Origin: Endocalyx cinctus
Taxonomy: Eukaryota > Ascomycota > Sordariomycetes > Amphisphaeriales > Apiosporaceae
Assembly: GCA_001600455.1 (NCBI GenBank)
Contig: BCKC01000002.1
Span: 3,176,171-3,240,170 of the forward strand
Direction: 5' to 3'
DNA: 64,000 bases
Shown: one piece after another, positions 31,706 through 43,791 of the stretch
Layout of the letters: the number at the start of each line of letters is the position of its first letter
Numbering within the stretch: the stretch's first letter is position 1
Made by a program: the position numbers and the translations under genes
Notes under the pieces: generated by a model
What the model was told of the DNA's origin: nothing
What the model saw: only the letters and a program-made list of their open reading frames with translations
The model's database searches: none

Positions 31706-33843
31706 TTAGCCCAACTTCGCAGCCGCTTCCACCTCTACTACCGAGCGTGTGGTAGCTAAGCCTCCGTTCCTGCGGATCTCATCTTCCTCGCGCTCGATGA
31801 ACTTTCGGGGTCGCTTGGTAGACACTGCATCTGGATCCTTGACGACGACGAGTGACGGGTTGCCGCGATAGTAGTCGTCGATGTCTTCCAACGTTCGGTT
31901 GGAGGTCTCAGGGTAGAAGAAGTAGATGACAGGTACGAACGCGGCGTTGAAGATGGTCCACACTATCCAGAAGCGCCAGCCGATGTTTTGGATGCCGATC
32001 GGAGTAATTTGGACAATGATAAAATTTGTCAGCCTAGTTCGATTGGTGTTAGTACTGATATTGTCATGTTTTTCAACCATTCGGAGAAGGACGCGGTTTT
32101 TCTTACCAATTGGTGCAGGTAGCCACGGCCGATCCCTTCGTTCTCATAGGTAGAGAGTTTATCTCAGTTGGATACAACCAAGGCACCCCTAACATTCCTA
32201 TACCAAAGGCAATGTAGTATAAAAAGAAAAAAGCTATGGATGCTTTAGCGATGATGTCTCCGTTTCCTGGGTTGCTAGAGAATCGGAGAAGCACGGTAAT
32301 GATAATAAAAGCGATGCCCTGACCGACGGTGGAGAGAAGCATCAGACCACGGCGACCGACTCTTTCAACAAGAGGGACGGCGAGGTAAGATGCTACGAGA
32401 TATGTAACAGAGTTAATCGCTGCTACTAATCGGGCTGTCGTGTTACTTAGACCGACATATTCGATCAACACTATTTAATTTCATTAGAGACTATTTTCTT
32501 AAAAAGAGGACAAGAGCGTTATCCTACCCGTTGGTAAATAATACGACATAATCTATCGTATGAACGTTAGTATGTCTCTGGCAAGTTTGAAATTGTCGAT
32601 AGTCAGAATCAGTATCACTCACTAAAATCATGTCAGTAAATCGATCACATCAAGTTCGATTATTTTTCTGGACCTACCATTTATACCCTCAAACTGCTGC
32701 ATGAGCTGTGTTCCAGCACCAAGTAGCAAACGTCGTAATGTTTTAGTATCGCCATTGTCACTCTTCTTGCCTGTCAGGATATCTCCCCACTTCATCGCGT
32801 GATCTCTCTCGTACTTGACGCTGAATTCAATCTCTTGTAGTTGAGTAGTCACATAGGCATCCGTATCGGGCTTTGCCTCTAAAGCGGAGAGAATCATCAA
32901 GGCTTCCTCACGGCGACCATGTGCGATAAGCCAACTGGAATTTTCACCGTCAGTCTACGAGACTATTTACCAATTGCCACGAGAAGAAAACTTACCGAGG
33001 AGATTCCGGAAGCCATGGGACGGTACCGAAGAGGATAAATATGAAAAAGAACTGGAACGCAAGAGGAAACCTCCATGCAACGGAGCCACCACTAAACGAA
33101 AGGCCGTACTACCAACGAGTGAAGTTAGTAAATATATTTACATAGGTAAGTAGTTATAGGTAGGACAAGTAAGTATTTACTTACATTAATCCAGTTTACT
33201 AATGAAAAACCGGCAATATTCATCCACATTTCTAGAATGACGAGCTTACCGCGCCAAGCCGCCTTTGAGGTTTCTGTCTGCCAGATAGGAGCAGTGGCAG
33301 TGTTAATACCATTCCCAAGTCTATACAAACAATATATCAGAACCATCGTAAAATTTAGATGAAGAAAAATAAAATAAAATAAAACACTCACCCTAATATA
33401 ATACGTCCGACGAACATCTGAGCCAGCGAGTAAGAGGAGGCCATGAGGATGGTGCCGACCGACATGATAACGGTACCTATAAGGATCGTTTTCTTCCTTC
33501 CAAGTTTCTCGCCGATGGTAAAGGCGATAATAGCCCCTAAAAAGCAGCCAATAGCGTAGATGGCACTTATGGTTGATAACGTGTTGGTCTTGGAAGGACC
33601 GACAAGATCGTGCAATTCTAGGAAATTCTCGGTGATGATGACACCACTAAAAACACCTTGATCGTAACCAAAAAGCGTCATATCCGTTGCGCATGCTATC
33701 TATTCATTCTTTCATGAGCCTCACCATAAATTTCCGGGTTTTCTCTCTTTTGCTTCATTAGAGGCGAGACTCACCGTGATCCAGACAGTCAACCATCCTC
33801 CTGTCAACCCAAAGAAGGGCTTCTTCTCCACCGTTGCTCCCAT
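31706..33843 (-). CDS. MFS sugar/polyol transporter, STL1-like
   Basis: Eight exons: 33843-33775, 33699-33392, 33320-33185, 33108-32996, 32934-32679, 32552-32528, 32470-32107 and 32033-31706, summing to 1599 nt (532 residues). All phases close if intron 5 is read as a twin intron (separate entry). Sugar-porter features: MTLFGYDQGVFSGV in helix 1, GEKLGRKK in loop 2-3, WLPESPRWLIAHGR after helix 6, QQFEGIN in helix 7, ERVGRRG in loop 8-9 and YPETSNRTLEDID after helix 12. The sequence is closest in style to fungal STL1-type proton symporters, which carry glycerol, polyols or sugars across the plasma membrane. It sits between the SDR and XDH genes, so import of the cluster's pentose or polyol is likely. 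Exon 6 is only 25 nt. Confidence 0.9.
32553..32678 (-). other. Candidate [D1,2] spliceosomal twin intron (stwintron) in the transporter gene
   Basis: On the minus strand exon 5 ends with AAT at 32679. The next base, G32678, is the first base of an outer intron whose donor is interrupted by an inner intron at 32677-32622 (56 nt: donor GTAGGT, branch ACTGAC, acceptor TTTTAG). Removing it joins G to TGAGTGATAC and creates a standard GTGAGT donor. The outer 70-nt intron ends at 32553 with branch ACTAAC and GATAG. The result reads GIN-IMSYYLPT in frame. A single intron from 32677 to 32553 would shift the frame by one, and no GT donor lies at the phase-0 position. Twin introns of this class are known from fungi. 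Confidence 0.75.
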
Positions 33844-34737
33844 TATGTATGATGGGTTGACGCTACAATTCAATAACGAGATTATAATATATTATGCCAA
33901 GGTAAGGATAGACGCTGCAGTTCTCCTTAGGAAGCTGTCTCTAAGATCCTCGTCTTTAATTAGTCGAGGAGGAGGTCCCCTGCCTATTATATACTTGCAA
34001 AGCTCAAAGCGATGACTCTCCTGGCGGTGCCCATGGCGTCGGAACATGAAATTAATCAGGCCAGGATGTTATCCCGATCTGCTCGTCATTTACCTGTGTA
34101 CCATACCAGTTGCTATTATTGCATGACCCGAATGGCTGGGGAGGATTCGAGAATCTGCGGGGTCCCCAGATCCTCCCACAATTTCGCTATCCAACCACAA
34201 CCCAGAATTGGAACTGAATGCGGTACAGAAACCCACACTATCGACTAACGTGGAGTCCACTTCTTCAATTCCATGGCTGTGTATATATAAACTTGTCAGG
34301 CGATCATGAGAGATCGAACGAGGAAATAGGTGGGGGCTTTCAAGGTATGTTATGAAGAACATGGCGAGATGATATGTCCGTGAAGTGAGGTCCAAGACTG
34401 ACCGGCTATTTGTCCCAAAACGGAATTATAAGAATGCCACGGTTAATGCCTTCATCTCAATGATGACGATGTCAAGATGCACTATTATACTTTTACTATA
34501 TGAGATAGGGAAATTTGGCAAACATACTGTCTCTAGAGGTAATTTGAGGTTCACTGAGCAGATTGCTATTTGGTGGCTCGCATCTTGGACTTATGAAAGT
34601 GATGTTTATAAGGACTCGTCAGGAGAACCAGACCTTACAAATCGGTAAACTGTATATTCTAAGAATTGACGTCTCTATAATTTACAATCAAAGTCATAAA
34701 AAAACATAGTATTCATGATTCTCGACTGTTTATTTAA
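33844..34737. other. Transporter promoter region
   Basis: About 0.9 kb upstream of the transporter and downstream of the XDH gene. The small ORFs here have no coding character. No CGGAG repeat was found. Confidence 0.6.
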
Positions 34738-36044
34738 TCAATCTTGAACTCCTTGAATCATGACCTTAAAAACATCCGATCGGCCCTGACGAACAAGCTC
34801 AAACGCCTGTTCCGATTCTTCGAACTTGAACCTATTGGTAATCAACGTCTTCACATCGATCTTACCGCTGGATATGAGGTCGATGGCGGCCGGGTAACAG
34901 CCCGTCAAATACCGAATCGACCCCTTCACGGTCAAGCCCTTGGTACAAACGGCCGTGATGGGAAACGCGACAGTCTCCTTACCCATGCCGGCTTGTACGA
35001 AAGTGGCGCCTCGCCGAGCGACGAAAACGCCCAGCTGCACGCAAGCCTCCGCGCCGGAGCATTCGAGAACGACGTCGGCGCCCTCGCCCAGGCCGAACCT
35101 CTCCCTCATCACGTCCGCCGTCTTTTCGGCGTGCTCCATCGGGTCAACGGCCCCTTCGGCCGGCGGCCTCGGTGGGGTAAACGTGTCGTCGGCGCCGTAC
35201 GACTTCGCGAGCTCCATCCTGGCCTGCACGACGTCGACGCCGATCACCTTTTCCGCGCCGTAGATCTTCGCGACCGCCTGGCACAGGATGCCGATGGGTC
35301 CGCAGCCCATGACGACGACCTTCTGGTGCGGCCCGAGGCCGGCCGTCTTCGCGATGGCCACGGCGACCGAGACGGGCTCCACCATGGCCCCTTGCTCGAG
35401 GTCCATGTTGTCGGGGAGCTTGTAGCAGAAGTCGCTCGCGTTGACGTAGTACTTGGCCAGCGTGCCGTCCCACGGAGGCGTCGCGGCGAAGATCATGTCT
35501 CCGCACAAGTGATAGGAGCCGCTTCGGCAGTACGTGCACCTCCGGCATGGTACGCCCGGTTCCATCGCCACCTTATCCCCCGGTCGGAGATGCGTTACTT
35601 TCTCACCAACCTCAGCCACAATGCCGGATGACTCGTGTCCTAGGACCATAGGGGCATTAAGGATGTACGGGCCAATGCGGCCTCGCTGCCAACTTTTCGA
35701 TAAAGTTAGTGAGAAATACTACCTTGGCTTTGATATTTATGACATATGACGCTTACTAGTGAACCTGTTTGGGAGACAAATGTTAGCTCTAATGAAAGCA
35801 TATAAGGGTACTTATTTCCGACTTACATCGCTACCACAGATTCCAGTCTGCGAAACGTGCACAATCACATCGTGCGGATCTTGTAACTTCGGCTTTGGCC
35901 TGTCCTCAATAGCCACATCTTTAATTGCGCGTAGAACAAATGACGGATTCTAGAATACTCAACGTATCAGATCAGTTCAAAAAAGCCGAAATGCAACACT
36001 GAGACATAGTCTTGGCAGAAGAGGATTTTTCAACACACCGACAT
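34738..36044 (-). CDS. Xylitol dehydrogenase (D-xylulose reductase), zinc-dependent MDR
   Basis: Exons 36044-36039 (6 nt), 35949-35827, 35764-35757 (8 nt) and 35692-34738 give 363 residues. The product opens MS-NPSFVLRAIKDV, as fungal xylitol dehydrogenases do. GICGSD-VHY-W is restored only by including the 8-nt exon. Catalytic zinc ligands: the Cys of GICGSD, the His of LGHESSG and a downstream Glu. The structural zinc site has four cysteines (CRRCTYCRSGSYHLC). The NAD motif is VMGCGPIGILCQ and the binding-loop Asp is in VIGVDVV, pointing to NAD. It oxidises xylitol to D-xylulose; sorbitol is often a side substrate. The gene is head to head with the next SDR over 602 bp. Introns of 89, 62 and 64 nt have CTGAT, GCTAAC and ACTAAC branches. 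The 6-nt first exon (donor GTGTGT) is the weakest part. Confidence 0.87.
35757..35764 (-). other. 8-nt internal microexon of the XDH gene
   Basis: GTTCACTA lies between AACAG acceptor and GTAAGC donor and codes Val-His plus two bases of Tyr. Without it the invariant GSDVHYW segment after the catalytic Cys is broken. Flanking introns have good branch sites. Confidence 0.8.
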
Positions 36045-37447
<1,403 letters not shown>

Positions 37448-38090
37448 ATGTGTCTATCCATTCATTTCTGCATAGAATACCTAGGCTAGGACAAGGGAGA
37501 AAGGCTCGAAAGGAGGCTATTCCACTAGAACTAGAAATATTAGGGAAATATATTAGAAGGATAGAAAGACCCGTTACTTCGGGAAAATAGATTCAATCTA
37601 CGTATATATCGCTTATCGGAAATTGTGAACACGTCAGATTATTTTTCCTGCCTAAGTAATTGACCATGTCAACAGTCCAAAAACGGCAAAATAGACATTT
37701 TGGTCCTGTATCTATCGGAAACAAGAGAAGATTTTCTCGTATCCATAAGTCTTGATCGGTCTCATGATGAAGAATTCCCTTCTCATGTTTGTGCTAACTC
37801 TATTCGGATAATTAAGCGTCGTGGGGGATGAGGGGGAATTACTGGAGTACGAGCTGATGATGAGAAACCCTGGCCGTGATATATTAACTAGGACCAGCTG
37901 AGTGCTCATAAACCAACGGAGAAGCCTCCGATAAGTAACTCGTACAGGGTCTAAGTATGTCTTCGGGATTTCTGGTAATTATCATTGGTGCACATATTAA
38001 TATCTTACGACCAGTTACAAGCAAATCGAACAGGGACTGTTCATTAATTTAGCAGTATATATTTCTTTACTGGACTTCCTCGAGATAATC
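37448..38090. promoter_or_regulatory. LAD promoter with CGGAG-N4-CTCCG inverted repeat
   Basis: CGGAGAAGCCTCCG at 37917-37930 is an inverted repeat of CGGAG, about 160 bp before the LAD start. Inverted CGG triplets are the usual target form of zinc-cluster dimers. The regulator at 27178-29659 is the obvious candidate, but no binding evidence exists. Confidence 0.45.
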
Positions 38091-39279
38091 ATGTCTTCGT
38101 CCAGTGACACGACCTTAGTTGCGGAGAATGTCGGGTTATACATAAACGCCGCCCATGACCTCTGGGTGGCAGAAGCCGAGCCGACTCTCGAAGATGTAAA
38201 AAAAGGCTCGAGTCTGCAGCCGGGAGAGGTTACCGTAGCCATCAAGACGACGGGAATATGCGGGTAAGTATCTATCTATACATCTACCTACCGGATCATC
38301 TCGTACTTCATTAATCTAAAAACAAAAAAAAAGGTCTGATGTCCACTTTTGGAAGCACGGAGGTATCGGGCCCTGGAAAGTGACAGAGCCTCACATCCTG
38401 GGTCACGAATCCTCCGGGGTCGTCGTAGCGGTCCACCCGTCCGTGGACTCGCTCGCGGTAGGGGACCGGGTCGCGGTCGAGCCGCACATCACGTGCGGCG
38501 AGTGCGAGCCGTGCGCGACGGGGCGGTACAACGGGTGCGCGAAAATGCTGTTCCGGTCGAGCCCGCCGACGCACGGCCTCCTGCGGCGGTACGTGAACCA
38601 CCCGGCGCGGTGGTGCTACAAGATGGGCGCAGACCTGTCGTACGACCAAGGCGCCCTGCTCGAGCCCCTGAGCGTCGCCCTCACCGGCGTGACCCGCGCC
38701 GGCGTCAAGATCGGCGACCCGGTCCTCGTCTGCGGCGCCGGCCCCATCGGCCTCGTCACCCTGGCGTGCTGCGACGCCGCCGGCGCGTACCCGATCGTCG
38801 TCACGGACCTCGACGCCGGGCGGCTCGAGGTCGCCAAGTCGATGGTGCCGGGCGTGAGGACGCACCTCGTCGAGCGGGACGAGACGCCCGAAGAATTCGC
38901 GGCGAAAATCTCTCGGCTCATGGGGAGCGGCGGCGACGATCGGTTAGATCCGGCTGTGGCGCTGGAATGCACCGGAGTCGAGAGCTCGATCAGCGCCGCT
39001 ATTCAGAGCGTGAAATTTGGCGGCAGGGTCTTCGTGATTGGAGTTGGGAAAGATAAAATTCAGATTCCCTTTATGCGGTGTAGCGAACGGGAAGTGGTTT
39101 TGGAGTTTCAGCAGCGATACGTAAATATGTGGCCCAGAGCAATCAGAGTGTTGAAGAGTGGGAAGATTAACCTTACGAGGCTAATCACGCATGAATATAC
39201 TCTGGAATCAGCGAGCGATGCATTCAAGACGGCTTCAGATCCAAGGAGCGGGGCTATTAAGGTCGTCATTCGCTCTTAA
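38091..39279 (+). CDS. L-arabinitol 4-dehydrogenase
   Basis: Exons 38091-38263 and 38334-39279 (70-nt intron, GTAAGT..AAG) give 372 residues. Characteristic LAD stretches: [50 protein letters not shown] and [13 protein letters not shown]. The structural zinc site is [33 protein letters not shown] and [11 protein letters not shown] follow. It oxidises L-arabinitol to L-xylulose with NAD, the second step of fungal L-arabinose breakdown; LADs also act on galactitol and xylitol. The protein ends soon after [10 protein letters not shown], whereas several characterised LADs have a longer tail. GC content drops sharply inside the gene (about 72 percent at 38821-38880, 45 percent at 39121-39180 by hand count). 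Known as ladA in Aspergillus. Confidence 0.93.
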
Positions 39280-39450
39280 GAAAATATATTCGTTATGATG
39301 TTTGGAGCATTCCATATTTATTATATACTGTCTAATTTGACTGAGGTTCCCTTTTTGCCCCCCGTCATTAATTATCTGACAATCGAAATATGCGCCAACA
39401 TTCCACCATTACCTGGATTGCCGTGCCCCTGAGACTTTTCTGCAGACCAA

Positions 39451-39777
39451 TCACTTTAACAAAGCCTCCTCTCCCGAAACAGGGACCAACTCCTCAAATC
39501 TTCTCAAATCCATTGGCTTCTCCAGCAGAGGAATAACGAATGGATCGAAAGTCTGCCAGTAAGGGTTTTCGAGGTGATATTTCTGACTTCCCTCGTTCTC
39601 GTATCTCTCAACGATGGTAAAGTCTTGAGGGTCATGCACAGACTGCATCACGAACCACGAAATGGTTTCCTTGTCTTTAGAGTAAATTGCCGACGCTTCA
39701 TTGAGTTTGGCGTGAACCTTGTCGATGTTCTCCTTGCCGGGTTTGGCGCGTAAGTGGACCACGATCGTGTACACCAT
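39451..39777 (-). CDS. Small antibiotic-biosynthesis-monooxygenase (ABM) domain protein
   Basis: Single exon of 108 residues. The ferredoxin-like ABM pattern is clear: YTIVVHLRAKPGKE, a central helix, SWFVMQSVHDPQDFTIVERYEN, then YHLENPYWQTFDPFVIPLL. Such proteins are small dimeric oxygenases or binding proteins (YgiN/quinol-monooxygenase type) acting without cofactor. It lies 171 bp from LAD, tail to tail, and may mark the edge of the cluster. A role in sugar metabolism is not evident. Confidence 0.75.
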   Translation of the reverse strand: MVYTIVVHLRAKPGKENIDKVHAKLNEASAIYSKDKETISWFVMQSVHDPQDFTIVERYENEGSQKYHLENPYWQTFDPFVIPLLEKPMDLRRFEELVPVSGEEALLK

Positions 39778-40908
39778 TTTGGAGTTTGATAGTAGGAGGG
39801 GTGTAATAAGGGAGGTGAGATAAGTCTTTTTTTTTTTTTTTGGCTTCGAATCTGTATAAATATGAGATGGGTTTTGTTACTGCAGAAATTCCAATAGGGT
39901 ATAGTTATAAACCGAAGATATATGCCAATGTGTGTGCTCCTCGCTTGTATATAGTGATAGGGTCTTCTTCAGCTTAGTGTCTCCGCACTTCCCCAGCTCA
40001 CTGCATATCCTTAATATACCGGAGTTCCCGTGATGCTTTGAAGCATATACTAGGTTCTAAGTAATCAGCATGTGCTAAGTACTGTGTGATATTAGCAGCG
40101 CGATTTTTTTTTTTTTTTTTTTGGCTCAACTGAGTTATTTGATGTGATGTAATGTGACGTGATAACTCGTATGGAAGCGGACATCTCCATAAAAATGGTT
40201 TAAAGAATTACCCGATAAATGGATTTTATATCAAGGATTAGGTGCTCGATGCGTATCATTACGGTACCGGGTTACGCTGCTTTAAACCGGATTTGAACCT
40301 GGTTTATATCCGGAACTGGACAGAATTAAAGCTGAAATCTGGAGCAAAGCGATGAACGATATATTATAAATAGTATAATTCAAATTCTGAGTGACATTGA
40401 TACTGTACCGAGGACTCGGACTTGAAAGTCGACCATGTTTTGAACTTTTATAGCAAGAAGCGTTAGATATTTAATGGGATGATACACGTAGTTGTCGGTG
40501 TATGAGTGTTTTCCCGTAGTGATTGTTGGTGGCCCGGACAAAGAAGTAGCTAAAAGGTGAGAAAAGCCGGTAGGTTGGTGACCGACGTATTATCACATCC
40601 TCTCGTTTCTAATAACCATCTGAACCATTGCTTTATTTCGTAGAGCCGTCGCCATCATATTCCAAATTTTAGTTGTCCGATTTTTACTGCTCGTACTATA
40701 CGACAATCCACCTAGTCAGACCTAGATACAGGCTACCAACGGTTTCAACCTCTCAAAACCCTTCAGCTTTTGACATATATTTAGGGCTATAGAAGGAAAA
40801 TTCCTGATATGAGGCTGAGCCTCGTATCTGCCTCTGTTGTACTCATAACCTATAATCATACTTATCTCACCCAAATTATTGGATCCCGACAAGGCCAGCG
40901 AATCGCTC
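39778..40908. other. Intergenic with two poly-T tracts
   Basis: T runs at about 39827-39841 and 40107-40122. An imperfect inverted repeat, TAAACC ... GGTTTA, lies near 40284-40307. The small ORF at 40722-40997 is not believed. This is the right-hand border of the metabolic cluster. Confidence 0.6.
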
Positions 40909-42480
40909 CTATCTCCAATAAGGGGTCCAAATATCAATAAATTTCTCTGCCAGCTGATCCCCATATCTCTCCCGCCCGATATTTCGAAGAAGGTCACTTA
41001 GATGTATACTTGGGCGCCAGTCGCCGACTATCCATATCAGCCTCCTTTTGTTGACGTCTTCGTAAGCAGCGGGGTCAAGATTATCCATTTTCTTTTTAAG
41101 AGGAGTATCAGGACTTAAGTACCAGATACCCCAATGTGACCTCCACTGGCAGATGGGACCGTTACCATTCACTCTGTAAAGTTTGGGGATACCTAGAGAT
41201 AATTTAGCCAACTTAAGCCTAGGTATTTGTAAGCATGCCCGCCCGAATGCCTCTATTAGTGGTATTATTAAATCTTCGTCTGGTACTACATCTGTTTCGC
41301 ATTTGTCAAAAAAAAAGAGCTCTCCATTAGAAAGCGATAATCTAGCTTGAATGTCCTCTTCTTCGCTATACCCATATCCGGGCGGTATAGCAGTCTCTGA
41401 CGGCACGAAATTAGCAGTCATCGGCGTATTCCTCGGCTCCCGGAAGTAGCAGCCTCCCGATGGCAATCTCGATGAAAGATGAACCTCTAGATGCTCGAGG
41501 TTTTGCCAATAGGGTTTCGAAGGGGGTTCAGCCGGCCATAATAACGACTTATCAAATACGCCCCTTACTTCAAGACGTCTTAAATCACTTAAATGAGACG
41601 TGGCGATGCGGAGAGCGTCGGATAAAGCATCTATTGTCTCATTATTAAGGTTGAGGTTCTCGTTGTAAGAAGTTGGAGCCCAATAAAACGGCGACGACAT
41701 TTGTAGGTAAAGAAATTGTATAGCTGATAGTCGTGGAACGATATTAGAGATAGCTTGGACTAAGTCATGTCGATGCATTCGACGTAACATAACATAGCGG
41801 ATCTCCCAGTCGTTTAGAAGCCACTGGATTTTGCGGATGTTAGGTAGCTTAGTGGCGATATCCAAATGCATACGATCGCAAGTATTTCGCGTCGTCCTCC
41901 AACGGGTGAAAGCCTTTATTATTGGCACCATCGGTAGTTCTGAACACCGGAGGAGTTGGATATACGAAAATCTATGACGCCATACCCGAAGGTCAACGAT
42001 CGGACCACCCGGTTCGCTTGTGCGAAAACTGAGTATGTTACGACCTGGGACTGAGCATCGTAACGAAGTGCGTAACGAGTCTGTAGGAGAATATATATCG
42101 GCAATGGCAAGAGAAATATAGCCATCAACGCCGATATCCCAAGTTTTCAGGATGTTGAAGAGGTTGTGTATCGCGGCTGTGAATGCCTCGTCGTTGGCCT
42201 CTCGATCCTTCTCGCGCTCAAATCGAGCGCGGAAATCTTTACTATATTCAGGTAAAATAATATAGTAATGAATTTTTACGATATATCGACGGCGGTGATA
42301 TTGCATAGCTTCTCGAAAGCGTTCCAGGTCAGTGCTTTTCAGGTGGATATCCCGAAAGGTCTGCTGCTCAACAGCTACTTGCCATCGACGTGAAATTGTC
42401 GCTAAGGCAGGCCGGTCGAATTCTGGTCCATGAAACAGTTCACCGATCTCGTTGTATATTTCTTGGGGTAATTTATTCAT
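40909..42480 (-). CDS. F-box-like / leucine-rich hypothetical protein
   Basis: Single exon of 523 residues. The start NKLPQEIYNEIGELFHG followed by LATISRRWQVAVEQQTFRDI has the pattern of an F-box (LPxEIxxxI ... hydrophobic ... R-W). The remainder has spaced LRRLEVRG and LEHLEVHLSS segments as in divergent leucine-rich repeats. Such lineage-expanded fungal proteins usually serve as substrate adaptors of SCF ubiquitin ligases. Tryptophan-rich C-terminus (QWRSHWGIWYLSP). The family is called on the N-terminal pattern alone; target unknown. Confidence 0.7.
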   Translation of the reverse strand: MNKLPQEIYNEIGELFHGPEFDRPALATISRRWQVAVEQQTFRDIHLKSTDLERFREAMQYHRRRYIVKIHYYIILPEYSKDFRARFEREKDREANDEAFTAAIHNLFNILKTWDIGVDGYISLAIADIYSPTDSLRTSLRCSVPGRNILSFRTSEPGGPIVDLRVWRHRFSYIQLLRCSELPMVPIIKAFTRWRTTRNTCDRMHLDIATKLPNIRKIQWLLNDWEIRYVMLRRMHRHDLVQAISNIVPRLSAIQFLYLQMSSPFYWAPTSYNENLNLNNETIDALSDALRIATSHLSDLRRLEVRGVFDKSLLWPAEPPSKPYWQNLEHLEVHLSSRLPSGGCYFREPRNTPMTANFVPSETAIPPGYGYSEEEDIQARLSLSNGELFFFDKCETDVVPDEDLIIPLIEAFGRACLQIPRLKLAKLSLGIPKLYRVNGNGPICQWRSHWGIWYLSPDTPLKKKMDNLDPAAYEDVNKRRLIWIVGDWRPSIHLSDLLRNIGRERYGDQLAEKFIDIWTPYWR

Positions 42481-42780
42481 ATTGTTTCAAGTGGTATTTG
42501 AAAATGTATAAACCAAGTAAATTGGAAGTTGTAAATAATACAGGTAAACGGAAAAATTATAAATGGAGAAAAGAGATAAGTGGCATAGTACATAGTACAT
42601 GATGTATATAAATGAGGGGTCATAAAAAGGTGCTGGAAGGGGTATCATATTAAGGCTGTTGGTAATTATCATCCACTCATGGCATAGATCTATTGGATCG
42701 ATCCATCCAGGAGTTCAAGGTCACATGACAATACAAAAGAAGTCAATTAAAACGTAAATCGTATAACCTAGAATTTACAT
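42481..42780. other. Short intergenic region
   Basis: 300 bp between the F-box-like start and the hydrolase stop. Nothing recognised. Confidence 0.6.
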
Positions 42781-43791
42781 TTAGGTTTCCCCAATTAATC
42801 TCTCCAATAAATCGCATCCGCATTCAGCCACGAAGGCCGGATCATCCCGTTGGACCAGATGTCCGCAATTTTTCGCAATTATGGGTCCGGTAGCTCTCGA
42901 GGGATCGGTGATCTTGACCAATCCTTCATTATAACGCTGCCAGGTTGGGTTCGTGTAGTTTGCCGATATTGCTAGCGGGGTGGCCATCGAACTACGTAGG
43001 CTTTCTTCCGCAAAATAGATAGGATCATGTCCTACGACTACCAGAAGTGGCGGTTTGCCGGCATATCCTTCCGCGAGTGATGGCCCGTCTGCATCCGGAA
43101 GGAGTTCCGCCAAATTCCGCCGATCTAGACCCTCTGGATTGATAACACTAGGATGAAACATCTCCTTGAATTTTTTACGCGTATCGCGCAATATGTCCGA
43201 CGTCACACCCTCTGGTAATGCATCCTCGTCGAAGCCCGGTGCGTCTGGGTCTGGAAATAGGCTCACGAAATCTGTGTTTGCCATCATACTGTCAAGGAAT
43301 AGCATAGCTGCGATAGTACCTGGATAGTGCTGTCCGTAAAGCCGGGCGATGGCGCACCCGATGGAATTAGCAATAAAGACCAGGCGTTTTGGTTGGCCTT
43401 CTTTGGTTGAGACTTGCTCGATCAATTGATGAAGGTCATGCACAGCATCGATGACGTTATGACCATATCCAGGCTCCTTGCCTTCATCCATCGGATCACG
43501 GTCAGTGGTCTTTCCTTGACCAAAGCGATCGTATGACAAGATTTGGGGCCTATCAGCGGGGTGGCTCATTTTGAAACGTCGAAGCATCATAGCCATAACA
43601 GGTAACCAGTAGGCTTGTGGAGCGACTAGGCCATTTAAAAACACGACAAAGGTATTAGACCATTTCGAGTGGCCTGTTCCTTCAACCTGTGAACACTGTA
43701 AAGATGCAGATGGTTTGGTGTCCAACGTAACGGAGTCAAAGGTAATCGCTGGCGGCAGCATAATTGCAGCTTGAGGGGGTACGCTTGCCAT
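42781..43791 (-). CDS. Alpha/beta hydrolase-fold protein
   Basis: Single exon of 336 residues. A typical fold order is visible: FVVFLNGLVAPQAYWLPV (strand 3 and oxyanion loop), ILSYDRFGQGKT, the nucleophile elbow FIANSIGCAIARLYG (A-N-S-I-G instead of G-x-S-x-G), the acid strand LLVVVGHDPIYF and the catalytic His in AKNCGHLVQRDDP. The central lid region is about 90 residues. Substrate unknown; esterase or epoxide-hydrolase-like activity would be guesses. No signal peptide is obvious, so probably cytosolic. Confidence 0.82.
   Translation of the reverse strand: MASVPPQAAIMLPPAITFDSVTLDTKPSASLQCSQVEGTGHSKWSNTFVVFLNGLVAPQAYWLPVMAMMLRRFKMSHPADRPQILSYDRFGQGKTTDRDPMDEGKEPGYGHNVIDAVHDLHQLIEQVSTKEGQPKRLVFIANSIGCAIARLYGQHYPGTIAAMLFLDSMMANTDFVSLFPDPDAPGFDEDALPEGVTSDILRDTRKKFKEMFHPSVINPEGLDRRNLAELLPDADGPSLAEGYAGKPPLLVVVGHDPIYFAEESLRSSMATPLAISANYTNPTWQRYNEGLVKITDPSRATGPIIAKNCGHLVQRDDPAFVAECGCDLLERLIGET

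Noticed and set aside
34744..35631. 295-residue plus-strand ORF opposite the XDH gene
   Set aside because: Antisense frame kept open by GC-rich codons of the real dehydrogenase.
40284..40310. Possible tRNA T-loop (GGTTCAAATCC on the minus strand)
   Set aside because: T-stem does not pair and no anticodon or acceptor stem fits around it.
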